Of a stretch of DNA of 37,024 nucleotides, positions 1 to 7,726 are shown piece after piece. The DNA is from Verrucomicrobiota bacterium. GTDB lineage: Bacteria; Verrucomicrobiota; Verrucomicrobiia; Opitutales; Seribacteraceae. The position numbers and the translations under genes were made by a program. How positions within the stretch are numbered: position 1 is the stretch's first letter; every line of letters begins with the position of its first letter. Location: assembly GCA_028343845.1 (NCBI GenBank), contig JAOLZO010000025.1:1-37024 (forward strand). Direction: 5' to 3'. The notes beneath the pieces are model-generated. The model saw only the letters and a program-made list of their open reading frames with translations, ran no database searches and had not been told where the DNA came from.

Positions 1-279
1 GATTGGGACGAAGCGACCGAGCTTCTGTTTTCTCCGGCCAACCGCACGGAGGATCCGCGGTCAAGGAAAAGCAATTGGAACGGCAAGTCCCCCAGACTTG
101 CGAAGCTTGAATGGCTTGGTGGAAAGATGATTTCACGACCTCACCCACATCAAAGGAGAGGAAAGACCGAATCGGGAAACCGAGTCTCCTTCGACGAGGA
201 GTTTCAGGGTGCGATCAAGGATTCGGTCAAACTCGAAGAATTGGACGAAAAACAGCAATCCAAGTCCCCCGAGCGATGA
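1..279 (+). CDS. C-terminal fragment of an unrecognised protein
   Basis: The first reading frame is open from base 1 to a TGA at 277-279, giving 92 residues whose start lies outside the window. The fragment begins DWDEATELLF and becomes very charged and hydrophilic toward the end, with many Lys, Arg and Glu, a PHPHQRRGK stretch and the final residues SKSPER. No membrane segment or known motif is visible, so I do not assign a family. A random frame this long without a stop is unusual but not impossible. It would converge on the acyltransferase gene that ends 51 bases further on. Other short frames here (for example 111-347 on the plus strand and 204-436 on the minus strand) look like chance. 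Confidence 0.45.
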   Translation, partial: DWDEATELLFSPANRTEDPRSRKSNWNGKSPRLAKLEWLGGKMISRPHPHQRRGKTESGNRVSFDEEFQGAIKDSVKLEELDEKQQSKSPER

Positions 280-330
280 TTTGGGGACGCCAACTTGGTA
301 AGACCAAATTTATTGACCAAGAAAAACGAG

Positions 331-1374
331 CTATGTTCTTTTTGTAATTCGTCTTGCGAACTGATGGGATGTTTTCTCGAAGGCCAAATAGAAAACGTAA
401 CTGCCGGCAAAGACAAACAGCAACCGTAGTATCCAATGCGTCGGGCTTAGAACTTCATGATCATCGAATCCGGAGATCCTATTGTATACGGTGGATAGCG
501 GGCCGTGCATCATGTAAAAGGAATAGCTCCATTTTCCACCCCATTCGAGTATGGAAAAACATTTTTTCTTGTCGGTAAAGAGTTCGTTTTTTAGCCAGAA
601 GAAAGCGATTATGGCAAAGAAGTTCAAGGTCCACGGGAACCCCACGCCTGCATGAAGCATAAGGCTGAAAGTTAACGAACCGGATGCGATGACCAGTACC
701 CGCCAGAAGAGTTTTGTTTTCGGTGACGGATTTGTCCCGGCTTTGAAACCTTCTGCTAGTTTGCAGCCTAGAAGCCAACAAGGAAGACCGAGTAATGCGT
801 TCCAAAGTAGGCCGAAACTGGGATACATCATGGCTGTCGGGTTTCTCGGCAATACGAGAACCAAAGCTAGTGGAAAGGAGATAAGGATAAGCTTTGTCCA
901 TCCCGCCTTTCGTCCCAAAATAAGAATCAGAGGATATGCCGTATAATAGACGAGCTCGCATTCGATGCTCCACCCGACAAGGCGGCCAACACTATCGTAA
1001 GTCATTCCCATCATGTTGATCATCGCGATACAAATCAGCAAGGGAACCAGAATGCGGATATAACGGCGCAACAAGAAGGTGCCTGTATCCAGTTCCTTCC
1101 GCTCATTCCTATATGGGAAATGGATGCAGAAGCCGGATATCACGAAAAAAACAATGACTGCGGCAGGACCACAGAACAAAGAGTCCAAGGCGGCGCCCAA
1201 AATCTTTTGCTCGAGGGAGACACGCTCCGAGAGGGAAAAAGTATTTGAGAAACCGAGGTGATAGAACGCTACCCACAGAGCGGCGATAAAGCGAATGCTA
1301 TCCATGCCCGCAACACGCTCTGCACCAACTCGAGCGACTTTGGTTTGTTCTTGAATCGAACCTCCTGTTTGCAT
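331..1374 (-). CDS. Acyltransferase family 3 (OafA/YrhL-like) membrane protein
   Basis: This 347-residue integral membrane protein belongs to the acyltransferase-3 family, which O-acylates sugars of cell-surface polysaccharides, lipopolysaccharide or secondary metabolites. The N-terminus has the family pattern ERVAGMDSIRFIAALW followed by FYHLG, with His39 in the usual catalytic position. VISGFCIHFPYR follows, and about ten hydrophobic segments alternate through the rest. The length is normal. I kept the first ATG because the conserved RVAG-DS-R block sits immediately before residue 25 and a later start would remove it. It is the last gene of a minus-strand run, 147 bases after the cytochrome gene. 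The acceptor cannot be predicted; surface glycan acetylation is the default inference. Confidence 0.85.
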   Translation of the reverse strand: MQTGGSIQEQTKVARVGAERVAGMDSIRFIAALWVAFYHLGFSNTFSLSERVSLEQKILGAALDSLFCGPAAVIVFFVISGFCIHFPYRNERKELDTGTFLLRRYIRILVPLLICIAMINMMGMTYDSVGRLVGWSIECELVYYTAYPLILILGRKAGWTKLILISFPLALVLVLPRNPTAMMYPSFGLLWNALLGLPCWLLGCKLAEGFKAGTNPSPKTKLFWRVLVIASGSLTFSLMLHAGVGFPWTLNFFAIIAFFWLKNELFTDKKKCFSILEWGGKWSYSFYMMHGPLSTVYNRISGFDDHEVLSPTHWILRLLFVFAGSYVFYLAFEKTSHQFARRITKRT

Positions 1375-1521
1375 GTGCGGGTGGGGTTACCTGATCATTT
1401 GATCGGCGTGCTTGCGACCAATTTTACTCAACCAATTCATCCCCGACATTCTAACTGCATCTGAAAATGCAGGCAATTGGAAATAGCAACTCGCCTGGCC
1501 TAACCGTTGCCTTTGCGGCGC

Positions 1522-4344
1522 TTATTCGTAAAAAGAGACGATGGCGTTCTCTTTGATTTTCTTGGTAACCGTCTTCCCCTTGTGTTTGTAGGTGAGGTGC
1601 AAAACTTTGAATACCCCGCCGGCAGGATCTCTACCCACCAATTTATTCGTAATGGCAAAATCGTACTGCCATGCGTCCAATTGCTTTTGGATGACTTTCC
1701 TTACGTCCATTTGCTTCTTGGGGTTGCCGTCTTCGCCGTATAGGGCGCTCACCAATTCAATTTCCAGCTTCTTGCCCGATCGGTAAACCTTGTGCCTGCG
1801 GTCTCCTCCCGAAACGAAATAGGCTACGAGATCCTTCAGTTCATCCGCATTCATCGAGTTGATCAACCCTCCGGGCATCATGGAAATCTTGGACCCCTTC
1901 TTCGAGGCCACCTCCGACTTCTTGACCTTCTTGAGCTTCAAGGGTTCGAGTCCGGACTGGACGAGCCCATACTCGTCCTTGTCGTCGACTACGATGCGTC
2001 CCAAAACAAGCGACCCATCTTTCATGGTTAGCTCGTGTTGCTCGAACTGGTCGGAAACCACCAGGTTGGGCTGTAGGGTGGATTCGAGGATCGACTTGTA
2101 GTCACTGCGCTTGGCCAGGTTGGTCAAGTCGGGCCCGATGCCCCCGCCTTCCTTGCCGTAGCGGTGACAGGCTACGCACAGTCCTGCGGAGAACATTTTG
2201 TGGCCGTTTGCGTAGCTCCTTCCGCTGAGGGGTTCTTTGTTGAGCATCTTGAGGGCGGAATCAACCGTCCAGGCAACCCCCGGACCTTTGGCCTTGGGCA
2301 GTTTGGAAAGGTCGATGCTCTTGACTTCGCCCATCAGGTATTGGAGGGATGCCTTGTCCTTTTCCGGCACCGAGGCGATGGCGGAATCCCTGATCTTTTG
2401 GATGTAACCGGTGAACATGTTTCCTCCCTTTTTGGTCATGAGGGTCTTCAGTTCCCCGAGGTAGGATTTGCGGTGCTCCATTGTCCATCCAACCTGCACG
2501 TCCTTCAGGCAAAAGAGGAAATGAATGTTGAGGATGTTGGGGTTGGATTCCATCGAGCTCAGGATTTTGCCGCCATAGCCTTTGTTGCGCTTCATGACCT
2601 CGGCGTCGAAGTCGGGCACCTTGGCCTTGGTGGTCTGCATGAGGGCAACGGTTTTCTTCACCACCGAGGGGTGCTGGAGGTAGCAGAGCACGCGGCAGAG
2701 TTCCTCGTTGAGGTTGTCGTTCTTGGCCGGGAATTGAGTGTCCAGTTGGTTGCCGATCGCCTTTACTTGGTCGGCTTCCGGCATGCCGCCACGGCTCATG
2801 ATGACGCCGTAGGTGCGCAAGAGGGCAAGCTTGCCCATTTTATCGAGTTCGTTGAAATCGACCGTCAGGAGGCGCTTCACGCTCGGGGCGAGGCTGCCCT
2901 CGAGGTCACTGCGGGCGAGGCCGAGCAGGGCGTGGATGGCAGCCAGATCATTCTTCTCGGAGTATGCCTTCTTTGCCCAAGTTTTTGGGTCCTGCCACTC
3001 GATTGCTATGCGGGCGGCGTAGCGCAAGTGGTAGTCGTCGTCGTTGAGGTAGGGCCAAGCAGTTGCCAGCGCCTTGGGGTCGGGATGACCGTGGAAGGCC
3101 TCCAGCATATGACGCGTCTTGCGGGCCTTGGCGTGCTCGCTGGTGGTATCGAGCTTGGACAATTCGGTAGAAGCCGAACCCTTGTAGGACACGCGGTAAA
3201 GAGAGGACTGTCCGCCTCGTCCACCGACGCAAAAGTACATGTTGCCGTCCGGGCCGACGTCGACGTCGGTGAGGGCGAGCGAGCCTTTCGTGTTTGAGAT
3301 GAACTCGCGTTTTTCTCCAGTATAGGATGAGCCGTTGGGCTTCAGGTGGATGGAAAACATGGTGGCGAAGGTCCAGTCGCAGATGAACAGGGCATCTCGG
3401 TAATGGGTGGGGAACTTCGTATTGGTTCCAGCGATTACGCCGGTCGGGCAACCAGGGCCGATGTCGACGACCGAGCCCACGGTGTCGGGAAAATACTCGC
3501 GCCATTTCTTGGAGGTTGCCCGCCATCCGCTTTCCCCTCCGGAAACGCCGTGGTTGATCCGAGTTGGACGATACCAGGGAGCTCCGATGTCCCATTCCAT
3601 GTCGGCATCGTATACGAAGAGCTCGCCGTCGCGGTTTAAGCCGAAGTCAACTGGGTTGCGGTAGCCCATGTTCATGATTTCGCGCTCTTTGCCGTCCGGA
3701 CTGATCTTCATGACCCATCCTCCCGGTGCCTTACCGTTTCCATTATGCCCGTAGGCGTAGTTTTGCAAGAGATAGTCGTCTTTCCAATTATCCCGAATGC
3801 GGGTCTTTTGGAATTTCGGTGGCTTGGTGTAGTTGCCCGCTATGACGTAGAGGCTTTTTCCGTCGGGGGAAACGATGATGGAATGAGGCCCGTGTTCCCC
3901 GCCTCCCGCCATCTCACAAAGGAATTCAGTCGGGCCCAGCTCTCCGTTTGGCAGAACCTTGGCCCGGGAAAAGGTGCGGTTGCCCATCATGTACAGGTGA
4001 TCAAAGGCGTAGAGCATGCCCCACTGGGACGATTTTACGTTGAGCTTTTTAATTTTGGTTTCGTCGAAGGTCTCGCCCGGCTTTGGAATCTCGATGGAGA
4101 AGGTGCCGGCACCCCCCTGGTCGGAAACTGTCAGGCGACCTTTGTCGTCAAAGGCCATCGCAATCCATGAACCGTATTTTTTCTTATCGACCTTATAGAC
4201 CAGGTCGACCTCGAAACCCGGAGGTACGTTCAGTCCCGTGGATTCGTCCTCCACGGACTTTTCCATGGGAGGGAGAGAGTATTTGCCGAGCAAGCTCGAG
4301 AAAGGGAGTAGGGCGGCGAGTATAAGGAATCTGGGAATGGACAT
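1522..4344 (-). CDS. Secreted PVC-type propeller/HEAT/cytochrome c protein with a DnaJC11-like tail
   Basis: A 940-residue exported protein of the PVC membrane-bound dehydrogenase/haem-binding type. A signal peptide covers about residues 1-21. A six-bladed beta-propeller resembling glucose/sorbosone dehydrogenases spans about 30-390 (VPPGFEVDLVY, AMAFDDKGRL, MGYRNPVDFG, FICDWTF, VGPDGNMYF). A helical HEAT-like region spans about 395-660. A c-type cytochrome domain holds a single CVACH haem motif at 723-727, followed by GPDLTNLAKR and a distal methionine candidate in SMMPGG. After the cytochrome, residues 860-940 form an extra domain (VSALYG, a MDVRK-like segment, DPAGGVFKVLHLTY) that resembles the DUF3395 domain of DnaJC11 proteins; this is pattern recognition only. 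The family is thought to oxidise sugars or polyols in the periplasm and pass electrons to the haem, but substrates are mostly unknown. A hydrolase gene lies just upstream on the same strand. Confidence 0.85.
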   Translation of the reverse strand: MSIPRFLILAALLPFSSLLGKYSLPPMEKSVEDESTGLNVPPGFEVDLVYKVDKKKYGSWIAMAFDDKGRLTVSDQGGAGTFSIEIPKPGETFDETKIKKLNVKSSQWGMLYAFDHLYMMGNRTFSRAKVLPNGELGPTEFLCEMAGGGEHGPHSIIVSPDGKSLYVIAGNYTKPPKFQKTRIRDNWKDDYLLQNYAYGHNGNGKAPGGWVMKISPDGKEREIMNMGYRNPVDFGLNRDGELFVYDADMEWDIGAPWYRPTRINHGVSGGESGWRATSKKWREYFPDTVGSVVDIGPGCPTGVIAGTNTKFPTHYRDALFICDWTFATMFSIHLKPNGSSYTGEKREFISNTKGSLALTDVDVGPDGNMYFCVGGRGGQSSLYRVSYKGSASTELSKLDTTSEHAKARKTRHMLEAFHGHPDPKALATAWPYLNDDDYHLRYAARIAIEWQDPKTWAKKAYSEKNDLAAIHALLGLARSDLEGSLAPSVKRLLTVDFNELDKMGKLALLRTYGVIMSRGGMPEADQVKAIGNQLDTQFPAKNDNLNEELCRVLCYLQHPSVVKKTVALMQTTKAKVPDFDAEVMKRNKGYGGKILSSMESNPNILNIHFLFCLKDVQVGWTMEHRKSYLGELKTLMTKKGGNMFTGYIQKIRDSAIASVPEKDKASLQYLMGEVKSIDLSKLPKAKGPGVAWTVDSALKMLNKEPLSGRSYANGHKMFSAGLCVACHRYGKEGGGIGPDLTNLAKRSDYKSILESTLQPNLVVSDQFEQHELTMKDGSLVLGRIVVDDKDEYGLVQSGLEPLKLKKVKKSEVASKKGSKISMMPGGLINSMNADELKDLVAYFVSGGDRRHKVYRSGKKLEIELVSALYGEDGNPKKQMDVRKVIQKQLDAWQYDFAITNKLVGRDPAGGVFKVLHLTYKHKGKTVTKKIKENAIVSFYE

Positions 4345-4515
4345 CGTGGAATCTTTCGTTTGTTTTTTTGTTAGGAGCAGACTCGGGGAAGTTAGCGAAG
4401 AATCGGATGGCAGACGAGTCTTTAAGGTGCAGATTTGAAAAAATAATCAGGATTGGAACAACGAACCGATCGTGTCGTCAGTCCTACTTTCTTAGGCTAG
4501 AACCAGTTCCTTCGC

Positions 4516-5430
4516 CTACTTTCGATTATCAATGGAAAAAACCTGTTTGAGGAACTCGTGGCTGTTCATTTCGGGTTGCTCGTTCTCCGTGACCGAGAGG
4601 TGGCATGGAATTCCGACCTTTTCACACTTCTCCTTGAGTAGTCGTCCGAATCCGGCGTGATGGATGCCGTCGCCCTTGATGACGGGAACGGGCGCGGGCT
4701 TGCCGTAACGAATCCAGACCGGAGGATCGTCTTTGGTAACGTGAGTGAGGGGCGAGCACTCGAGGGACAGGGTCTTGTATTTGTCCCAATCTTTCATGAG
4801 CTGCTCGTGGCTGGTTGCACCGACGGTCTTCCAGATCATGGGGTGGCGGATGCAAGCCAAGCCGACCTTCTTTTTCAACAGGAACGGATCGAGGGTGGTT
4901 TGTCCACCCATGGCGACGGCACCGCAAACGCGGGACGACTGGCGGAGGACAGGGTCCTTGCTCTTGGGGTCGGCCATGTCGTCGTGGTAGGCGAGCCACA
5001 TGCTCGACGCGGCCCCGGCCGAACCACCCGTCACCGCGATGCGTTCGGGGTCGAAGTTCCACTCCTTGGCCTTGGTCCGCAAAAATTGTATGGCCCGGGC
5101 GGCATCATGGACTGCGGCGGGGAGCAATTCGACGCCGGCCAACCGGTAGTCAATCGATGCATAACTGTATCCATTCTTGAGCTGGCTTGGAGAAGTCGTT
5201 TCGTTCTTCTTTCCTCCGAGCCAGCCCCCGCCATGGATATGGACGAGCAGGGGAGTGGGTTTCTTGGAATCGATCTTCCAGAAGTTAAGAACCATGTCCT
5301 TGTGCGGCCCATAGGAAACGTGCTTGTAGGTAGGCTCGACCTTTTGGCCGAAAAGCGGCGTGAAAAGAAAAAGGAAAAAAATCGGGATAAGGGATTTGCA
5401 GAGCATGTATTTTTTATCTTTTCGAATCAT
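4516..5430 (-). CDS. Secreted alpha/beta-hydrolase (carbohydrate esterase/lipase-like, BD-FAE type)
   Basis: A 304-residue alpha/beta-hydrolase of the acetyl-esterase/lipase group. The oxyanion-hole motif HGGGW (about residues 66-70) precedes the nucleophile elbow GGSAGA with Ser137. A His in the IHHAGFG segment near the C-terminus is the likely catalytic base. The N-terminus is a signal peptide (a basic stretch, then LIPIFFLFLF, cleavage near LFGQ). I chose the ATG at 5430 because AGGAAAAG lies about 12 bases upstream and it keeps the basic n-region; ATGs at 5478 or 5406 are possible. It lies 171 bases upstream of the PVC cytochrome gene on the same strand. Related proteins remove acyl or feruloyl groups from plant and algal polysaccharides; the substrate here is unknown. 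Confidence 0.8.
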   Translation of the reverse strand: MIRKDKKYMLCKSLIPIFFLFLFTPLFGQKVEPTYKHVSYGPHKDMVLNFWKIDSKKPTPLLVHIHGGGWLGGKKNETTSPSQLKNGYSYASIDYRLAGVELLPAAVHDAARAIQFLRTKAKEWNFDPERIAVTGGSAGAASSMWLAYHDDMADPKSKDPVLRQSSRVCGAVAMGGQTTLDPFLLKKKVGLACIRHPMIWKTVGATSHEQLMKDWDKYKTLSLECSPLTHVTKDDPPVWIRYGKPAPVPVIKGDGIHHAGFGRLLKEKCEKVGIPCHLSVTENEQPEMNSHEFLKQVFSIDNRK

Positions 5431-5543
5431 TGCTTGGGCAAGCTTTTCCTTGCCTTTGGGATGAGATTGCGAATCCATGGATGATTGAAGATGAGCACCT
5501 TTTTGAGAAAACCAATGGTTTGGGCTACAGTTCCTGTAAGCCG

Positions 5544-6323
5544 ATGAAACATGTTCCCGCCTTCCTCCTCGGGTGTATTTTTTGGTCCGGATGCGTTACC
5601 GGAAACCGTATTGATTCAAAACCGGATGACCCTGAGACGGAGAAAACTTCCATGAAAAAGGATGAAACCATCATTTTGTTAAGTGGGCAGGGCCGCACGA
5701 GGCTGTCCATGGTGACCTTGAGCAACCGGTTTAGTTCCGCGGGCTATCAAACGCTTCATTTTCCTTACAATCAGACACTCGATTCACTGGATGAGATTTC
5801 CGGTCAACTGATCGAGTTCATCAGGAGAAAAGTGAAGACCTCCAACTATCACCTGATCGGCCATTCGCTGGGCAACGTCATTATCCGCAATGCCTTTCGC
5901 AGGGATTATCCGGACGGTTTGGGAAAGATCGTCATGCTTGCCCCTCCAAACCAGCCAGCGGATTTGGCCAAGCGCTTTAAAAAAAACCTGCTTTACCGGT
6001 GGTTCACTGGGGATAGCGGACAGAAACTCTCGGAGGAGGAATTCTATCGTGACTTGCCGGTCCCGAAGGTGCCTTTCGGTGTCATTGCAGGGGACAAGGG
6101 CCAGAGTCTGACCTTTTCGGAACCAAATGATGCGGTGGTGACCGTCGAGTCGACCAAGCTCGAGGGGATGGCGGACTGGTTGCTTTTGCACCATGGCCAT
6201 ACCTTCATCATGAATTGCAAGGATACCTTCGAGCACTGCCAGCGCTTCATCGAGAGGGCAAGTTTCAAGGCACTCGAAACGAACGAGCGTGGGAAAGGAG
6301 AGCAGGTTGCTCAGCCTAGATAA
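5544..6323 (+). CDS. Lipase-like alpha/beta-hydrolase, probable lipoprotein
   Basis: A 259-residue alpha/beta-hydrolase starting at the ATG at 5544. The N-terminus MKHVPAFLLGCIFWSGC looks like a lipoprotein signal with the lipid-bearing cysteine probably at 17; an earlier Cys11 after LLG is a less likely site because it leaves too short a signal. The nucleophile motif is GHSLGN with Ser108, inside HLIGHSLGNVIIR as in triacylglycerol lipases. NDAVV and HHGHTF near the C-terminus supply plausible Asp and His. The frame is open further upstream to 5430, but that extension has no signal sequence and would overlap the start of the divergent hydrolase gene. Its 3' end overlaps the convergent pyrophosphorylase gene by 13 bases. 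The substrate is unknown. Confidence 0.75.
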   Translation: MKHVPAFLLGCIFWSGCVTGNRIDSKPDDPETEKTSMKKDETIILLSGQGRTRLSMVTLSNRFSSAGYQTLHFPYNQTLDSLDEISGQLIEFIRRKVKTSNYHLIGHSLGNVIIRNAFRRDYPDGLGKIVMLAPPNQPADLAKRFKKNLLYRWFTGDSGQKLSEEEFYRDLPVPKVPFGVIAGDKGQSLTFSEPNDAVVTVESTKLEGMADWLLLHHGHTFIMNCKDTFEHCQRFIERASFKALETNERGKGEQVAQPR

Positions 6324-7669
6324 ATCGAATCAGTCCCTAAATCGTAGGCCCCCAAGTCGGAGCCAAGAAGGGCTCTTTCGTTGGGGAAAGCCCGGGGGCA
6401 GATTTCCACGGTTGCGTCTTCCTTGATGGCATGCCCCGCGTTTGCGAGCCAACGCTTGGCCCGCTTGATTTGATCGGCTTGCGAACTTTCCAGGGAATCG
6501 ACTCCGGTCATGTTCTTGACCGGGGAAAATTCCTCCAACCGGTCCGCTTCGAGGATCAAGGGGTTCTTGGCCAGGGGCAGGGCGTCGAAGACAAAGGTTT
6601 CGAATTTGACCGCATTGGGTTGGTCTGGATCGACGGATTCTCCGGTTTCGTTCAAGCAGGCAACTTTCTTTTCCGCCCGGTGATAGGGCAATTTGATTTC
6701 TCCACTGGCGAATTGCTCGATAAAGTCACGGCGTAGAACGTGAATGGCCGGGCTGCCTGCCCGGTACTTGATCCGTCCCTCAGAATCCTTTTCCAAAGCT
6801 TTTTCCTCAGGCAGGTCGGAATATTCGATAATGGTTACCCGGTCACCAATGGATACGAAGTTGCCCAGTTTCTCAAACGGCCCGGTCTTGGTCAGGGAGC
6901 GACTGGACATGTCCGAGCGCTGAAGGTCGTGAAGCCCGATCAGCAGTGGGTTTATTACGCTGACCAAAGGGTTGTCCACCTGGAAGTAGGAGACGTGTTC
7001 GATCCCTCGTCGGGCCATGTCGGCAACTGAATCGGAATCAATCAGTGCCTTGAGGGATCCGCCGTGTCCGTTGGGGGAAAGGGCAAGGCTGTCATGGCTG
7101 GCGAGCAAAAGGTTGCCTTCGAAATCGGTCGCAGGCATCACGCCTTGAGCGAAGAACTTCAAGTTGTCTTTTCCTAGACCATAAAACTCCTGCTCCTCGA
7201 AATGAGCAATGGTGGCTTCCAGGTTCAAGGGACTGCACATGACGTACCAGGGAATCACCACCCCGTACTTCTCGGAAACACCTAGAATTTGCTCGGCAAA
7301 AAGCTGAAAAAGGGGTTTCCCTTTGATGGGACTGACTCCGAGCGTGCCTTTCGGCCCTTCGTATCCGAGGCGGGTTCCTTGCCCACCGGCTACGATGAAG
7401 GCGGCGGTCTTGCCTGCCCGAATGAGACTCTCTCCGTGCTCAAATGCCTGTGCGTAGAGGATTTCCTGCTCGGGAGTCTCAGGGTTTAAGGGGAAGTAGG
7501 AGGCCGGGCCGTAGTTTTCGGGCAAACCGGTTTCGTCCTTATTGAAAATGCATTCTTCCACTGCGGTTTCCAGTTCGTCCCAATCGAGAGCATCGACCTG
7601 TTTGGCAAGCTGGGGATTGCTTCCCGTCAATTCCTTCATACGGAGCTTGTTCTTTTCGATGACGTCCAT
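6311..7669 (-). CDS. UDP-sugar pyrophosphorylase (UDPGP family, UAP1-like)
   Basis: A 452-residue cytoplasmic nucleotidyltransferase of the eukaryotic-type UDPGP family, which makes UDP-GlcNAc, UDP-GalNAc or UDP-glucose from UTP and the sugar 1-phosphate. The nucleotide-binding loop GGQGTRLG (residues 95-102) followed by PKG (106-108) is diagnostic. PWYVMCSP, the GNGGLY-like segment NGHGGSLKAL, and YFQVDNPLV, which carries the metal-site Asp, follow in the family order. The overall arrangement is closer to UDP-N-acetylhexosamine pyrophosphorylases than to bacterial GalU. It sits 57 bases after the repeat-tailed sulfatase on the same strand, so it may be read from the same transcript. Nearby nagB and nagA-like genes suggest an amino-sugar link, but the exact sugar specificity cannot be decided from the sequence. 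Confidence 0.85.
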   Translation of the reverse strand: MDVIEKNKLRMKELTGSNPQLAKQVDALDWDELETAVEECIFNKDETGLPENYGPASYFPLNPETPEQEILYAQAFEHGESLIRAGKTAAFIVAGGQGTRLGYEGPKGTLGVSPIKGKPLFQLFAEQILGVSEKYGVVIPWYVMCSPLNLEATIAHFEEQEFYGLGKDNLKFFAQGVMPATDFEGNLLLASHDSLALSPNGHGGSLKALIDSDSVADMARRGIEHVSYFQVDNPLVSVINPLLIGLHDLQRSDMSSRSLTKTGPFEKLGNFVSIGDRVTIIEYSDLPEEKALEKDSEGRIKYRAGSPAIHVLRRDFIEQFASGEIKLPYHRAEKKVACLNETGESVDPDQPNAVKFETFVFDALPLAKNPLILEADRLEEFSPVKNMTGVDSLESSQADQIKRAKRWLANAGHAIKEDATVEICPRAFPNERALLGSDLGAYDLGTDSIYLG

Positions 7670-7726
7670 GATTGCTCACATCCTTATCGGCAAGGATCCG
7701 AACTGGCAATTTTCAATCGGAGCGAA

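Noticed and set aside
1455..1472. Hairpin CTGCAT/ATGCAG after the first PVC cytochrome gene
   Set aside because: The six-pair stem is perfect, but no T run follows on the minus strand, so I do not call it a terminator.
2164..3297. Long plus-strand open frame (377 codons) opposite the PVC cytochrome gene
   Set aside because: It mirrors the codons of a clearly coding minus-strand gene with signal peptide, propeller and haem motif; its own product is low-complexity (Val, Gly, His, Leu-rich) and shows no domain.
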